DNA of 64,000 nucleotides from assembly GCF_040954835.1 (NCBI RefSeq), contig NC_090696.1:76631722-76695721 (forward strand), written 5' to 3'. A program made the translations under genes and the position numbers. The DNA comes from Lepisosteus oculatus. Lineage: Eukaryota; Chordata; Actinopteri; Semionotiformes; Lepisosteidae. Positions 1 through 13,900 of the stretch are shown piece by piece. The notes under the pieces were generated by a model that saw only the letters and a program-made list of their open reading frames with translations, did no database searches and had not been told where the DNA came from. The first letter of the stretch is position 1, and each line of letters begins with the position of its first letter.

Positions 1-1808
1 CTTAATCCTCCTGGCCCGAGCAGTTCTGGGTCTTTTCAAAGTCTTTTGCCCGCCTGTTTTCTTTTTTCCCCCCCGCTGTGGTCACAGTAAAACAGATATT
101 CATCATAAGAAATGTCTGGCAGACAGGACAGAGGGTCTTTACGGAAGCTGTAGTGGTATAATGGTCTGTTTTTTTTTTTTGTTGTTGTTGATGTTTTTCC
201 CCTTTCCCAGAATCCACAACTTTCAAACGGCAAGAGAGGTTGTTTTGCATTTTGCTGACATCCGTGGTACAGCTCGGAGTAATTCACTGCAGATGACTGA
301 GCTGTTGAGGTCGTTTCTGCTGTGGATGATTAGACATGCTGCGATGCTGTGCAAGTGGCACAGACGCCAAAGAAAGCTTCCCTAATCCCTCCAGAAGGTC
401 CCTTAAAGCTCGCCTGATCTCGTTTTGAAGATGTCTGTACGTTTATGGTTAAATATGCAAATTTGTCAGACTATTCTAGTTAGCTAGTGTGAATCTGTTC
501 AAAGAAATGTATCTGTTGTACAGTCTTTCTGCCCTCAAATTATTCAGTAGTAATTTCCAGTTATGCCTGCCATGGGCTTTCTCAGCAGGATATAAACTGG
601 AGTGCCACGTTAGTCTCTGGAACATGATGCAAGTTGAAAGTTAGCTAGGTTGTTGGAGAACTGGTACTGCTGAGGTGCAAATCTGTTGTCCTTTGCACAC
701 AAGCTATTTATCTGCCCTCATCTCACTTGCATAACGGGTGCATTTTCCTTCCAAAAACTGCAGTTTCACATTGAAATTGTCTCAACCCACACAGGGAAGA
801 TGAACCGCCTTTTCTTGTAGGTGGGAGACAATCTGCTGTGTGCTAAGATTGCAACAACTTTACTCCAATGAAAGCCACTAGACATTGTAGAAAAAGTCAT
901 TGATTAGGCATAGTTACTGTAATAACATGTAATAGTTATCCCTTTCATGTGTTCAGGGCAACTTGATTTCAAGCAAATGTTGGAGTTCACTTTCACCCTG
1001 CTGTGAAAACATTGGCGTCCTACTGTATGCATGTCCTTGGCTACAAAAAGCCATACTATGGAGCTATGGAGGAACATTTTAGCTTTCTTAGTTATGTGTA
1101 CAGTATTGGAAGTGGTGAGTGAGGATGTTACACATTATACATTAATAGCTTTTGTGCTAAAATGAAACATTAACTAATCCAGTAGTTACCCAGTCTAGTG
1201 TTGACATGCTGTCAATCCATCGGGAAGCAACACTGCCTCAAGCCTGCTTGATGATGGGCAGGATTTCCAAGCTGTCGTCATGTGACCTGCTTTTCCAGGA
1301 GCTGCACTCTTCACCCCACATTTTAAAACTGCACTGGCATCCCTGCCTGTACTAATGCAGGCCTGGGCGCTGTGGCACTACTTCAGAAACTAGTGCTTTT
1401 TCTGGTTTAACTCCAGTACTGTGTCATGTACAAATTTCCCGTTTCAGACTGGGATTCTTGTCATTAATTCAAAGTCCATTCGTCTGTTCATGTGGCTGTT
1501 TGAAGTGTTTTTTATTGTACTTAAATGTCTTCGTGTAAGATAGTCTTCTGGATTATAAGAATATACTGTCAGGAGTTTTTTTAAACAGTGCAGATGTTGG
1601 GTAAAGTGAAATGCATGCATACTGTAGGCTTTGCTCCTATAGTAGAACAGCCATGAATTTGGTTCCATGTACATAATTCACTGGAGATGCTTCCGAAATG
1701 ATGATGGCTGGCTGCATTTTACTGATATGAAGGAGGAGATGCATGGATTTCACAGCAGTAATGAGGGCTTCATCAGCATGTTAATGTCGCTCCTTGTCCT
1801 CTCTCCAG
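1..1808 (+). other. mtus1: Intron of the long MTUS1 form, no supported exon
   Basis: No reading frame here matches MTUS1 or another family I know. A pyrimidine tract followed by AG ends near 210, but the sequence after it does not give a recognisable exon. The stretch is read as intron because the exon at 1809 starts in phase 1 and so needs an upstream coding exon. Confidence 0.6.
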
Positions 1809-1916
1809 GAAGCAAGACCTCAGCCTTTCAAGCTCAAAACCCTCCAAGAGCCACTTCGACAAGTCAAACGCCCAAGTCATCTTCCAGTGTTTCCAGTAGA
1901 CAAGTACGTCCCACAG
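1809..1916 (+). CDS. mtus1: MTUS1 internal exon of the long (ATIP3-like) form
   Basis: The acceptor is a CTCTCCAG at 1801-1808 and the donor is G|GTAATG at 1917. The exon has 108 bases and is phase 1 at both ends, so it can be skipped without a frameshift. It joins in frame to 14888. The product is 36 residues rich in Ser, Thr, Gln and Pro (for example [15 protein letters not shown]), as expected of the disordered linker before the coiled coil. I cannot recall the human sequence here well enough to confirm homology, so the call rests on splice sites, phase and position. Confidence 0.6.
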
Positions 1917-4900
1917 GTAATGTGCTCTTTCTCCATTCCAGTGGCTCTGTTGGAGTACTGTGTTTGCCTGTATAATTGCAATGAGAGGGTCTAGGCTGGC
2001 TGTAGTCTCGCTCTGTTGTCCACAGAAGTCAATTTGTAGAATGTTCTTTCACAGAATTGTTGTTCCACTTGAACTGGGTTAAAAAAATCATTTTAAAGAA
2101 AACTGTCCCGCCCAGCTTTAGAGTGTTACAGTGGTGTTAGAAAAACGTATGTTCCTTTTTTCTCACACTTTCTGATATTAAAGTTTTGTTGGTGCTGGGG
2201 AAAAACTGCATGAGTTTTGCAAGTCCTCTTTATTAACGTGTCACACAGCAGGTTACAATGGCAGGTCCTGTGATTCTCTCACACCCTGCTCAAGGTCCAG
2301 TGGCAACTATTTTACATTTATGTGTAAAAAAATCAAATGGTTTTATGTGAAATAATTCCAGTGTATGGAGGGGAAAAACACAGAAAGGATTGTTTCCTAG
2401 GGTATGGGTGCAGGTCAGGGAAACTTTTTAAAAGACTTGAAATATTACTAAGAAGAAAACAATTTCTAATTTCGCGTGACAGATGGAACTCTGCTGTAAC
2501 CCTGTTTTCTCAGCACTTTCCTGAAAAGCTTGGTCTGTTCAGAAACACCCACTCAGCAAACACGCTTCGTGTCTGGATAGTTTAAGCTACCAGTCACAAT
2601 TGTGACATACAAGGGAATTAGCATCATGCATTTTAAACTAGAAGCGTCAGGCAGTGATGTCGTTTTCTTGCATACTGTTGCAGTGAATTTGGAATTAATT
2701 AAACATGAATTATCCAGCTTTTGACATAATGCAATCTCTATTCCTCCCTGCTTTTTGTGAAACAGTGCGGCACAAACAGCTTTTAACCTAACGAGGATGT
2801 TCAGAAAGTCAGGGTGGACCTCGTCTGATCCCACTGTATTGGCAGTCTCGCATCGGGCAGCACTGCAGAGGAGATCCTCTGAAAGAGTGCATGGTTGGGC
2901 ATGTAAGATTGCTATGCTAGCAGAGACAGTGTTGTGCAGATGGGCTGCACACCTGGGGTGCAGGTAGATGAAACTTGTGATGTGGCTGGTTGAGCCCCAC
3001 CATGCAGTGGGCGGTTTGGTTGTCCATCGGAGACCGAGTGCCGGTGGCCAGTTCAGATAGGTGGGCTTGAGTGTGCCAGAACACGGTCGTCTTTCCTGTG
3101 GCCCGTCGTGGGTAAGCCTGCGGTGGGTAAGCCTGCCACTCTTGATTAAGTGGGCAAAGACTGGGTTCAGATAAATAACCGAGCCGTCCCTAGGAATGAA
3201 AACCTGCAATGCTAAACTCTAAACTTCATTTTTTATTCAGACTTGGCATTTTCAGGAATTGTCACCACCACACACCACATTTATATTTTAAGAGACCCAT
3301 AAAACTGATGAAATATTCCAGTTATTTCCTGTTTTGCAGTCTGCGCATTAGTTTTCTGTTCATGTTCTTGAACTGAAGTGTTTTTTTGCCTTTTTTTAAT
3401 GAAACACAGGTAACAGCTTTCAAAATTCAATCGGTTCTTATTCCTCTATGTACTGTAGGTGATGTGATTCTATTCAAACACATTTTGGCAGCCAGTCAAT
3501 GTAGCACAATGCTAACCTGCTGTAATATAGTGCTGTACATGATTTTTAGGCCATCAGTCCAAAGCATGAACGCTGGAATGTTTTCTTATTATGCGGCACA
3601 GGATAGGAGATAAATCATTTAGTTGGGCATTTGTGTGAAAGCTGTGGACGGGCTCTTGGCACAGTCAGCAGCCCCATTTTTATTACTTCTGGTTCCACAG
3701 CTGCAGTGTGAAGGGTGATGCAGATTTGACTGAAACGCTTTTGCCAGCATCTCCCCGGCATCTACAGAGACGGTGTAAGCTCAAATCCCGTTCCATCCCA
3801 CAGGCACATCATCACTCTAAATCCACTGAATTTTAATAAGCACTTAAAAGCTTCGCCGTTTACTCTAGATCATGAGTGATATTGTGAAATGCTCATGTCT
3901 GCGTACTACTGAGGGTGTCGTGTGTTGTTGGATTCTGTTTCTGGAAGCTGTCGGCCGTTTTTCTGGGGATAAAGGCCCTCTTGCACGCTGTGTGAGTGCA
4001 TGCGATTCAGCCAGCTGTGCTACAGAATGGGGGTCCAGTTGCCTTCCCTCATGTCAGTGTAGAGCCGGGTTATTGCTGCCTGCTGGCTTGTTGGTTTTTC
4101 TGTTTCAGTCTGGGAGCATTAGAAATTCAGTTCAGCCTCCAAGACCACCCACTCCAGACCCCATTCTCACTCCTCCCACCCCCCCCCCCCCTCCCCACAG
4201 CATCACTGCTTCTCACTGAATACGCTAAGCCTGATGAACACAGCGATGCACTTCAGCTTTGTCTGTGTGTGAATCGAACCGGAGGGGAAGGGTGCTGAAA
4301 CCTGAGGGCTGACGGCAGGACGTGTGCGGTCAATTCCGAGGCGTGGGGCTGCTGTGATGGAGTGCCATTGTTAATTTCTCCGTGGGCTCCCCAGCGCCGT
4401 GCCCGGACCTCGCTCGGGAATGTGTTAGTGCGCGAAACTCCTGGCATGCGGTAGCGCCTCGGGGCTGTTTATGTGCTTTTTCTTCTCGGAGAGGGGGGGT
4501 CGGGTATTGCCCGTCGGCAGCAGGAGAGAGAAATGTTATGGTCTCCGAGATTTTCCCTGTCCGATATCCACGTGCGGCTGACGGCGAAGGGGCTCCTCCG
4601 GAACCTGCAGCTCCTGCCGGGATGCAGGAAGAGCACGATCGTGTTCCAGACAGGTCTGTACGGGTATCCGCCGTCGCGCCGCTCGGGGTGCACGGCCTGG
4701 CAGTGCCGCTCGCGAGGCGAGAGGGGAGTGAGAGGAGTGTGAGAGGCTCTTGGGATGCCCGCTTTTCTTTCTGTGCTTGTCCTGCATGGTAACCCGTTTG
4801 TCACGCATCACTCGGGCATCTTCTCTGCCTCCCGGCATGCAAACTGAAACAGCCTGAAGCCCGTGTGGGTAATTGCCTCGTTAATACTTTTAAGATGTGC

Positions 4901-7900
4901 TTAAATACATGAGGGAGGAAAAAAAGTTCCGTCACAAAATACAGTGAAAATAATCTTAAGGTAGGCAGCGTGTAGTTGTGTTTTTAAAGGGCTGCTGTAT
5001 CATGTTAGCTGTTTTTTTTTACATGCTCCATCTTTAAGGGCTAGAGAGCTTCTTCTCTGGAGCATAGAATGTAGGTTAGCAGAGCCTCTGTTCACCAGGC
5101 TGAAGTGAGGCTGCTCGTTCTCCCGAGCGTTAATTTGAGAGGATGCATACCCAGGGGGGAAAAAAAAGCTAACGGTTTCTCTTAGCAGAATCTCCAGGCT
5201 AAAAGCATTGTGCTCCTATGATGAGATGCAGCGAAAATATGAGAAGAATGCATACTTCTGGAAGGGGGGGAGAACTGGAAGTATCAGGCATTCCATGTTC
5301 CTCTAAAGGGACCAGCGACTTTATTAAAAGTTCATGTAGGAGTAATTTAGAAGAGATTTGAAGTAACACTGTAAAAGATTTAAGGGGATTATCTGAATTC
5401 ATATTGGTTATGGTAATGAATTTGGGGGACTTCACCGTTTGTTTCTGCTCAGATCTGTAATTATCTAAAATAATCATCGGTGGTACTTTTAACACAAGCA
5501 GAAAAATAAAAAGCTCTTTGTTCGGGTTTTGTGATGCAGAGTGGCGGGCAGACCGCGGAGTTAACACAATCTGGGTCAGTGAAAGATTCTGGTGAAACAG
5601 ATGTGAAATATCTGAGAATGGATTAGTAGTTTTGCATTGCTGTTCAGATTCCCCAGAATGTACTGGCAAGCGAGTTCCTGTCCTTTAAACTTCCAGCCAT
5701 ATTTGGTGGTTCAGTGATGAGGGGCACATTTTTGTGCTTTCTGCCATCTTACTGACTAATTGTTTTTCTTTTGAAAGAGCGTGAGTACTGTATATGATCA
5801 TGATAAATGACCACATTTTAAAACCATTAGGCTGTTTCCACAGAGACGGCCATTTCCTCGGTTTGGAATGGATTCATTTTTTTAAAATTTTGTTTACTGT
5901 AAGTCCCCAGTCTGTAACAACATGGGCATAAATGGCATTAACTGGTATCACACGAGCGTCCAATGTTTTCTTGAACTGAGCATCTCTGAAGGCAGACTCC
6001 GAGGTGGAAGGGGAGAGTGCAGATGGTCATGAGGGTGGCTGTATCGTGGGCAGACAGCACCACAGGAACCTCGGAAGGACAGAGGCGGATTTTCGCCTTG
6101 GTGATGTCTGGACTAGAGGCCTCAACCTGCTTGAGTGCTCCATGACGCTTTGACTGCGTGCCGAAATGTAAAAATAAATACTGTGACCGTGCTTAGGGCA
6201 TGCTCGGTGATGTTACCATGGTAATGACAGGTCTTTACAGTATAATGCTGCAAACTGCCTGCTTGACTTAAATCTGGATTAAGCTGCAAATTTCTTTTTA
6301 ACGCGCAGGAAAACTTTAAGACGTGCTTTTCCTGTGGTATTATCAGTCAGTGTATCATTTTTAGGAATTAAAACTGATCTAAGGACTCTGGTTTCCATGG
6401 TATTATAATCCCAGTGAATCCCTCATCTAATCCAGAATTGTACTTGTGTTTCTAGCTGCTATCAAAAGGACTTCCTGCAGATGACTGCTGATTCCCACAG
6501 CGCTGACTGTTTTGTTGAAATACTCCCCAAACGCAGATTGCATAAAATCTTAATACAGTCTAATTCCACCTAATGAGGGAGTGCTGCGATCAAATCTTTA
6601 CAAAAAAACTAATCGGCTGCAGAATAAGTAGATCAGAAGGGAAGTGGTATCGATAAACACACAGTGCGGTGTTCCTGTGTGTAACTATGAGCAAGCCATA
6701 TGTGTAGTTACCTTAATCTATTAATATTTAAAAGATGCAGACAATATTTGATGGCTTTAGATGGATAGGATATGGGGAATATGCAGTGAGTAATGCATTT
6801 GGAAATGAGAGCAAGAATTAATTGAGGGGTTTCAGTTAATCTGAGATGCTGAATAACCTGACTTCATAATTCTTCAAGAGCCTGCAGTGTTCTTTTCTTC
6901 TCCAAGTAGAAACCACAAACAACAGGCAAAATGATGCAGTTATTGGCGCTCAACTTGAATCCTCATTTAGAGTCTGTACGAGTCTCTATGCCACAGTCTG
7001 TGTATTGCTTATAGGCAAAGAGACATTTAAAATGTACGCTCTTTCACATGAAGATAATGGATTGTTTCACTGGACACCTGGGGTGTCTGGCCCTGGTGCT
7101 GAAGGACCTGGGTCTCTGCAGGATTGCTACAGTAGGTCTCTGTAAAGGTGCAGCACCTTCTGGGAAAAGTGGCTGAATTGGAGCAGTTCAGCCAGTGATG
7201 AGCTGATTTAGCTCCTTAAGTGCTGTGCAGTAAGTGTACCCTGTGGACACGCAGCCCTCCAAGACCAGGATGGGACTGTCCTGCCGTTTTTCTTTTGCTA
7301 GAGAATTCTGCACAGTATGTGATATCCATGGGGAAATAATCTGAAACCCAACGCAGCAAGAAGTGTCATTTCAAGCTCTCTTCATATTTACATTTTTCCT
7401 TATTCAAAAGGGAAGGTGGAAAAGATTAATATTTTTCTGTGCCAAACAGTCCATTTTTTTTTTGTTTTACATTGTTCACATTCTACTTAAACACCACAGT
7501 CTTATCTGCAAAATTGGGTAGTTTTGCACCTTAGTTTTATAAAGCGAGAATGAGCATATCCCCATGTTATGAACGTGAAGCGCAGGTATGAATTGAAATT
7601 CTTGTTAACGAGTGTATCTGGAGATGCTCTGTCTCTTAAACAGAACAGGATCATCACTTTCAATATAGACAGTTCACGCCATTTTCATTGATCTTGCTGT
7701 GCAAGAGTATAGTGTCAGCCCAACATATGAACAATGTATATATTTATATATATAACAATACATTGTTTTACATATAAACAAAAATATTTAATGTAATATA
7801 TGCTTTACAATAACTGAGATAAAAGATAAAATGATCATGTACGGTCTCTTTGGTCTTTGCATTCCTATTGTGTAAACAATTCTGCATAACCTTTGCTAAG

Positions 7901-10900
7901 TGTGAAGGATGGTTTGGTACAGGTTTTTGTGCTGTGGTGTTTTATTCTAAGTCCACTTCCCAGTTTTATTTCTACATTAACAGTACGTATCTAAAAGGTA
8001 AACGAAGGGCATGGAGCACAAACATGGTAAAACATGGTAACCAAGTGATTCTTGGAGCCTGAGACTCGTACTGATGGAAGGTTTTCGATTTGTATTCAGC
8101 TAGACCAAGCTTCCCGATTTTTCTCAAATATCTGGAAAAACTTGATTTTCATGGCTTCTTTAAAATGCTTCTCTAATACGCTGCTCTTGAGGAGCTGCAT
8201 TCAATTTAAAGTTTCGTTTTAACTCAGTGGATGCCAGTAATTTAATATAGTGCTAAGAATGTCCCTGTAATCGCAATGAGTCCTTGTCTCCCGCAAATCT
8301 TCCTCTCCTTGGGACAGAGGTGCCATTCCCTGCCAGCTCCACAGCAGAAAGACTGCTATTGTCAGCTCAGTTTATTGTTCTGCCATCCGCGTACAGGAGT
8401 CGGCTGCAAGTTAAAGATCTTCGCTGAGATGCAGTACAAGCGGCAGACCCATGGAAAGAGATCAGAAGAAAAACAAATTTGATTTTAATCTGTGGCTGAT
8501 ATAAATCCATCCTCCTAAATATCATAAACATCATTTATATTGGCGTAATGTTGCTTGTCTTGCTGTCCTTCTGTTTTAGGTATCATAGGGACTGACTGGA
8601 GCCATAATACCGCTGTACGTTGGTGCTGTTTTGTAACAGAATTAGACTTTCACCATAGCTATCGGAAGATGCTTCACACAGGCAAGCCCATTAGAAAGAC
8701 ATTTGTCCTTTTCAAGATTCCTTAAATAATTAATGAGGTAAAGATGACCAAGCTGTGTAGTATCTAATTCTGCATCAGCTGACTTTTTTAATTCCTTTTT
8801 TGTAGTGGATCTTTTTCCTCGTGCCAGAACTTTAAAAAAACATAAATATTTTTCTTCAACGTGTCCAGATGAATCAGTTTTATGATTACATGAGTCACGT
8901 GTGTGTGTGTGCACGGCTAAAGCTGTGTAAATGTGAATTGCAGGAGCTGGATTGTACATGGGAGATCGTACAAAGAGCAACAAAGTCTTATACAGTCTGC
9001 GTCTCCTGAATAATGAAATTCCATATATTTTGGGAAGCATTCATGATTTATGGATGCTTCCACTACACGTGGAACACGCCGTAGACGCCCTCTCTGAGCT
9101 GAAACAGTATTGTGTTATCTGTGTTCTTGACTCGGTGTGATTAATTGAGACAGTCTCCAGGCAAAAGGATGATGATTATGATTGCAGTGCCTGGGCGTAA
9201 TTAATCCCCAGGACATCTGCACTGGTTTCTAGGGTAGCGTGGTGCACACCTGCTTTACGGGTCTCTTTTTGTCTTTCCCGATCCACTGAGGGGTATCGTA
9301 TTACGCCTGGAGAACGGTCACGTTCAGGGATAGAGACCTACAGACTATCCCTCTCAGAGCTGACGCCACACGAGTTTCATGACGCCTACACAAGGATCTG
9401 GTAATAAAGTGCATGTTATTCCTCTTTGCATTGGCAGTTATTCTTGCACATGGAGTGAACTTGGGGGTTTATGCTCCGTTTCAGTCCTCATGATGAACTG
9501 GCCCCCCTCCTTCACCTCTTGACGTTATTGCCTGGTGTCGTTTCCGAGATATGTCAGCGGGGCGAGGCCTCACGAGATCTGCCCGGACGCCCTCCTGCTA
9601 ACCTGGAAGCAGGCTGCCTTGCCCTTTTCTAATTATTGGACCCCACAGATGTCTCAAAGTTCATCAGACACAAAAGAATAAAAGACACGACGCTCCTCCG
9701 TTGGCTAATACTTGACGGCCTCTTGCATCGTGCTTTAAAAACGAGTGGGGGCTCAGGCATGCAGCACCTCCCCTGCTCACATTCTGTGGGCTGCTTGAAC
9801 CAATGAAGGACTGTAGGACATGCATTTTTTTGCCCCACCCCCCACCTTCCATAATCTCTTCTGTATCTTTGGTGAAGTTCAATAAAACAACCAGCAGTGA
9901 TGTTGGCCCTGCAGGTCCAAATGTCAGACTTTCATGTCTCTGTTGGGCTGCTGGTGTGCCTGAGGGGGCAGCGTGGGGTGGAAAGAGCCCGTTTCCATGT
10001 ACTCCTCCTCCACAGCTCAGGAGTCCTAGCTGTAAACATGCAACACATCTCACAACCTAGTATATAACAGGACCTTGCAGAGCTTTAAATATTCCCACCT
10101 TTGTTCCACTACAGTTGTTGGCTAGTAACTCTCCCGGTAACGGGTTCTAACAGTACCACCAGGTCAGGTTTACTCTCTCCGTAGTGTTCTGGGTGAACAC
10201 CAGGATCGGGACGGTTCTGGAGGCTTTCTGAATCCTTCCGTTACAGTTCCCTCTCCTGCAGTAGGAGGGAGAGAAATAACAAGTACAGTTTCTAATGCCA
10301 AGCCTGTAATTCCAAATGCTCCACTAGAGGGCACAGAAACAGAGCCCATCCTTGGAAAATGAAAATCCATCGCAGCTCTCGCAGCTAATGGAGTAAACCG
10401 GATCCATTCAGCAGCTGCGTGTCTCTGGATGTGTTAAGTAATGGCACATAATTTAGGCCTGCTGTTTTATATACTGTGCAGAGCACCTATTTCAGTCCGT
10501 TTTGGTTTTCTAACCAAGGCTATATTTCTAGTGTACTTCAGAATTAGTCCCTTCACACACAGAAATTCAAAAATGTCAAACTTCAGGTCCTCAGCAAAAT
10601 CGGTACCATAAGGATAAGCTCTTACTTGTAGCATGCTGGTTCGAATTGGAAATAATCCTTGATATGACTCAGCCATATTTTTAGATGAATCATATCCAAG
10701 TAAGATTTTAAGGAAATGAACTGAATGCGTGTACGCTGAATCATCTGCCTGACCCAAAAGGAAAACAGTGTTAGGCTGCCAGTCGTAGTGCTGTAACGGA
10801 TTTTTTCCCTCAGATGGGGATGAGCTCTCATGGTTCGTGACCTCTTGGTTTTAAATGCACTTCCCTGTAGTTTCCACTTGTTTGTTTCAACAGTTACAGT

Positions 10901-13900
10901 TGTGTTTGTCAATCCCTTTGAGGGTTGTGAATGCTGGAGTCGGTTCCCTCATAGTGTTCTCCACTTAAGGCTAAAAAGATTCAATTTCCTCTTAGCCTGA
11001 CTTTTGTTGTAGCCTCTTGCTGTTTTTTCTTATTATTATAACATTCCACTCTTGACTGCATTCAATATCATGCACCCAGTTTAAGTCTTAATTAAGCAAG
11101 GAACTTGGGCATTTTGAGTTTTGGAAAACACTTCTGACTTATCTGAAGTAATACTTAAATGCATCTCAAAATGTCAGGAACATTTTTTTTGTTTCACCGA
11201 AATAGTTATCGAGCAGGTCTGAATTATTGTAGCAATGTCGATGTGGATCTTCTAGGACCGTTGCATTAGTTAAACTACTGTACAATGAAGGAAAGCGCTT
11301 GAGAGTTTCGACTTGACCTTTCACATTCTCCCTTGTTCACACAAGTATTCCACGATGGGGTCTCCTTCATCACTTACCTTGAGGCCAATAGAGGAATGCT
11401 TTGAAGCAAGAAAAATGAAACATCCACAGCAAACTGATAACATCTAGAGAAAACTTTTCAAGTTGAAAAGATTTTTCAAGATCACATGAGATTTCAAGTA
11501 ATCAGGTAAAAAGAAAGCGAATAGGGGACATTGCAAAGATAATGAACATTGCGATTTTACTTAGTGAGGTCAGTGCAGGCCATGCAATCACCACTCGACA
11601 AATTAGATATTACATCAGCATACAGTAACATAATGTTAATGTGAAATGATTTTTTTTTTGCTTTTTATTAACAAATTATTGGTCCTATCGCAGTTACAAC
11701 TGTGAATAAAATAATTCCTTTCTCCATAACACTGCAAATAGTAAACTTTTAAGGCGGATGTTTGGATGGGTGCACTGGCTCTGGACTGTCCGAATATATG
11801 TGTGTTGTAGCACCAATGACAGCACTGGTTAATGATCTTTGTCCAAAGCACACTATAGCCTAGTACAAATAGATAAGCCAGCTCATTCTGTTTGCATTGT
11901 GGGTGGAACCAAAGAACTTCAAGGACGCATTTTAGTAAATTGAAGCTTATTCTTTAAAGTAGTTTTCTCCCAAGGGAGAGCTTTGCATAGCTAAAAAGAA
12001 AATTAAATATCCACATGGAAATCAATGGGCGATTTCTTCTGAGCAATGCAAAACGGAATGTTTATACTGTAGCCTCGGTTTGTTTGTAAGTGCCATTTTT
12101 CTGAAGTTGAGGAACAAGTAATAGGTTTATTCCATGCTGAAAAGAGAAGAAAGAAAATAACGTTTCAGTTGTGGAGTCTTCTTCAGGTGTGAGGGAAGTT
12201 AGCCATCTTACCTTCTTTTGGGGGGGGGAGTGTTTTCTGAATCTGACTGAGAAAAAAACAGTGAAAAACATAATCAGGGATTATGTATTCATACCCTATT
12301 GCCATTTAAACTGGCACTGTCCTGTTACCTTCCTAGCAGAGTTGTACTTGGGAACCTGCTTGTGCCTCTGGCCAGGCTGGGCTTGGGATACTTCTTTGGT
12401 GGGAGGAACAAAGCAGTACAGTATCCCATTGTTTCTGCGATGGGGCTCTGTGGTGCAGGAGGTGTTTTTCATGTGAGGTTTTAAATTGGTAGTATGATTG
12501 TTTGGTCTTTCTCAAAGCTCAAGTTGAAGCGAGCTTCTTTCTTACATCTAGTAATTGGGAAAACACTTGAGCTAGTGATCAAAATCCCTGGGACACCTGC
12601 ACCCTTTGAATGAATTCCTGCCGGGATAGGAGGAATTGCTGTAAGTCATCGATTCGTCCGAGAGCACATGGACACCTCAGATGAATGAAGCAACAGTTGA
12701 TCACTTTTTTTTTTCCCTCCTGAGCACATCCTCTCTTAGCCGCCACATGTGTTGAGATGTCAGCTTCTTTGTGTGTCTGAATGTGTTTGTGCTGGTAGTG
12801 CTCATATTTTGTTCAAATGTATCGCACACCATTTCCACAGGGTCTGAACTCCTAAACATACCAGTGTATCCGTTTCAAAACCTCTGTTTTTCTTTCAAAT
12901 TAATATAATTTAGGTTTAGTTTAGCTGTGCCTGTAAGGTCACTATTGCTTTTAAAAACAAACCCTTCACCTACACGTTGTCATCCTGGGGCGTTTGTGCG
13001 ACTGTGGCCAATGGAATGGTTTGTGGCTTCACAAACGTACTTCACTCCTGACGGCTGTCTTCTGTTACACTGAGCAGCTCTGAGGTTTCATGTTACAGTT
13101 CTCCATGGCGCGCTGCTTGTACTAAGCAGGAATGTAACGGAAGTCATTGACAATGTCGATTTAAGATAGCTCTGTATCCATAATTACCTCTCGAGAAGAA
13201 TGCCGTTCTCGAAGAGAAATTGCAGGGTAGCTCAACGTTTTGGAACGCAGAGTAGTTCAACAGTTGGAGTGCAGCCCATAATCGGAATCGGGAATTGGAC
13301 ATTCTGGCAGGAAACAAAAGTGGCCATAGTAAAAGGCTTAAAGCCCTAAAAGACAGACTATTTGAAAGTCCAAGTATCCGTTTCTAAACTCCTCTTTAAT
13401 TCATTACAGTTTTTAGTCCAAGGAGTTGGATAAATCAGTTTCTTGAAGATGAAACTTTACAAACGGTCTCGGACCTAAAGAGCTGCAAGCAAACCAGCCT
13501 TTCCTGAGAAAGTGGCTAAAATGGGCATCAGGCTGCAAAGAGAGATAAAACAGCTTTGGGGTGTTACAGACCTCTGGGAGGGAAAACCATGGTGCATTTT
13601 GTGTGAAGAACAAGAGGCAGTGAAAATGGTGCATACTGCCCACGGTAAAAAGGGGAGTAGATAAAATGAAGGTTTGGGGTTATTTTAAAAGTGCTTAAAC
13701 TGGAAATGTTGTGAATGTGGGCTTTTGTTCAGTTTCATTCCCCGGTGATGTGTAATACCTCCCCAGAATGCGACTTCTGATTCTCAGCATAACTGGGATG
13801 TCAAATGCATTGCTCAATTAAGTCTTAATTGTTTTAATCTGTAGGAAAAAAAATCAACTTCTGGTCTTGCTCAGTGGTCTTAATCCTACTGATTTGTTGC

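Noticed and set aside
211..290. Possible small MTUS1 exon after a pyrimidine tract and AG
   Set aside because: No convincing donor in the right phase and no recognisable protein sequence.
2810..2835. Short 5S-like phrase CCTCGTCTGATCCC
   Set aside because: Too short and without the rest of the 5S head. Most likely chance.
9664..10060. Open frames of up to 129 codons in a GC-richer patch of an MTUS1 intron
   Set aside because: Both strands are open together, with no homology and no splice signals.
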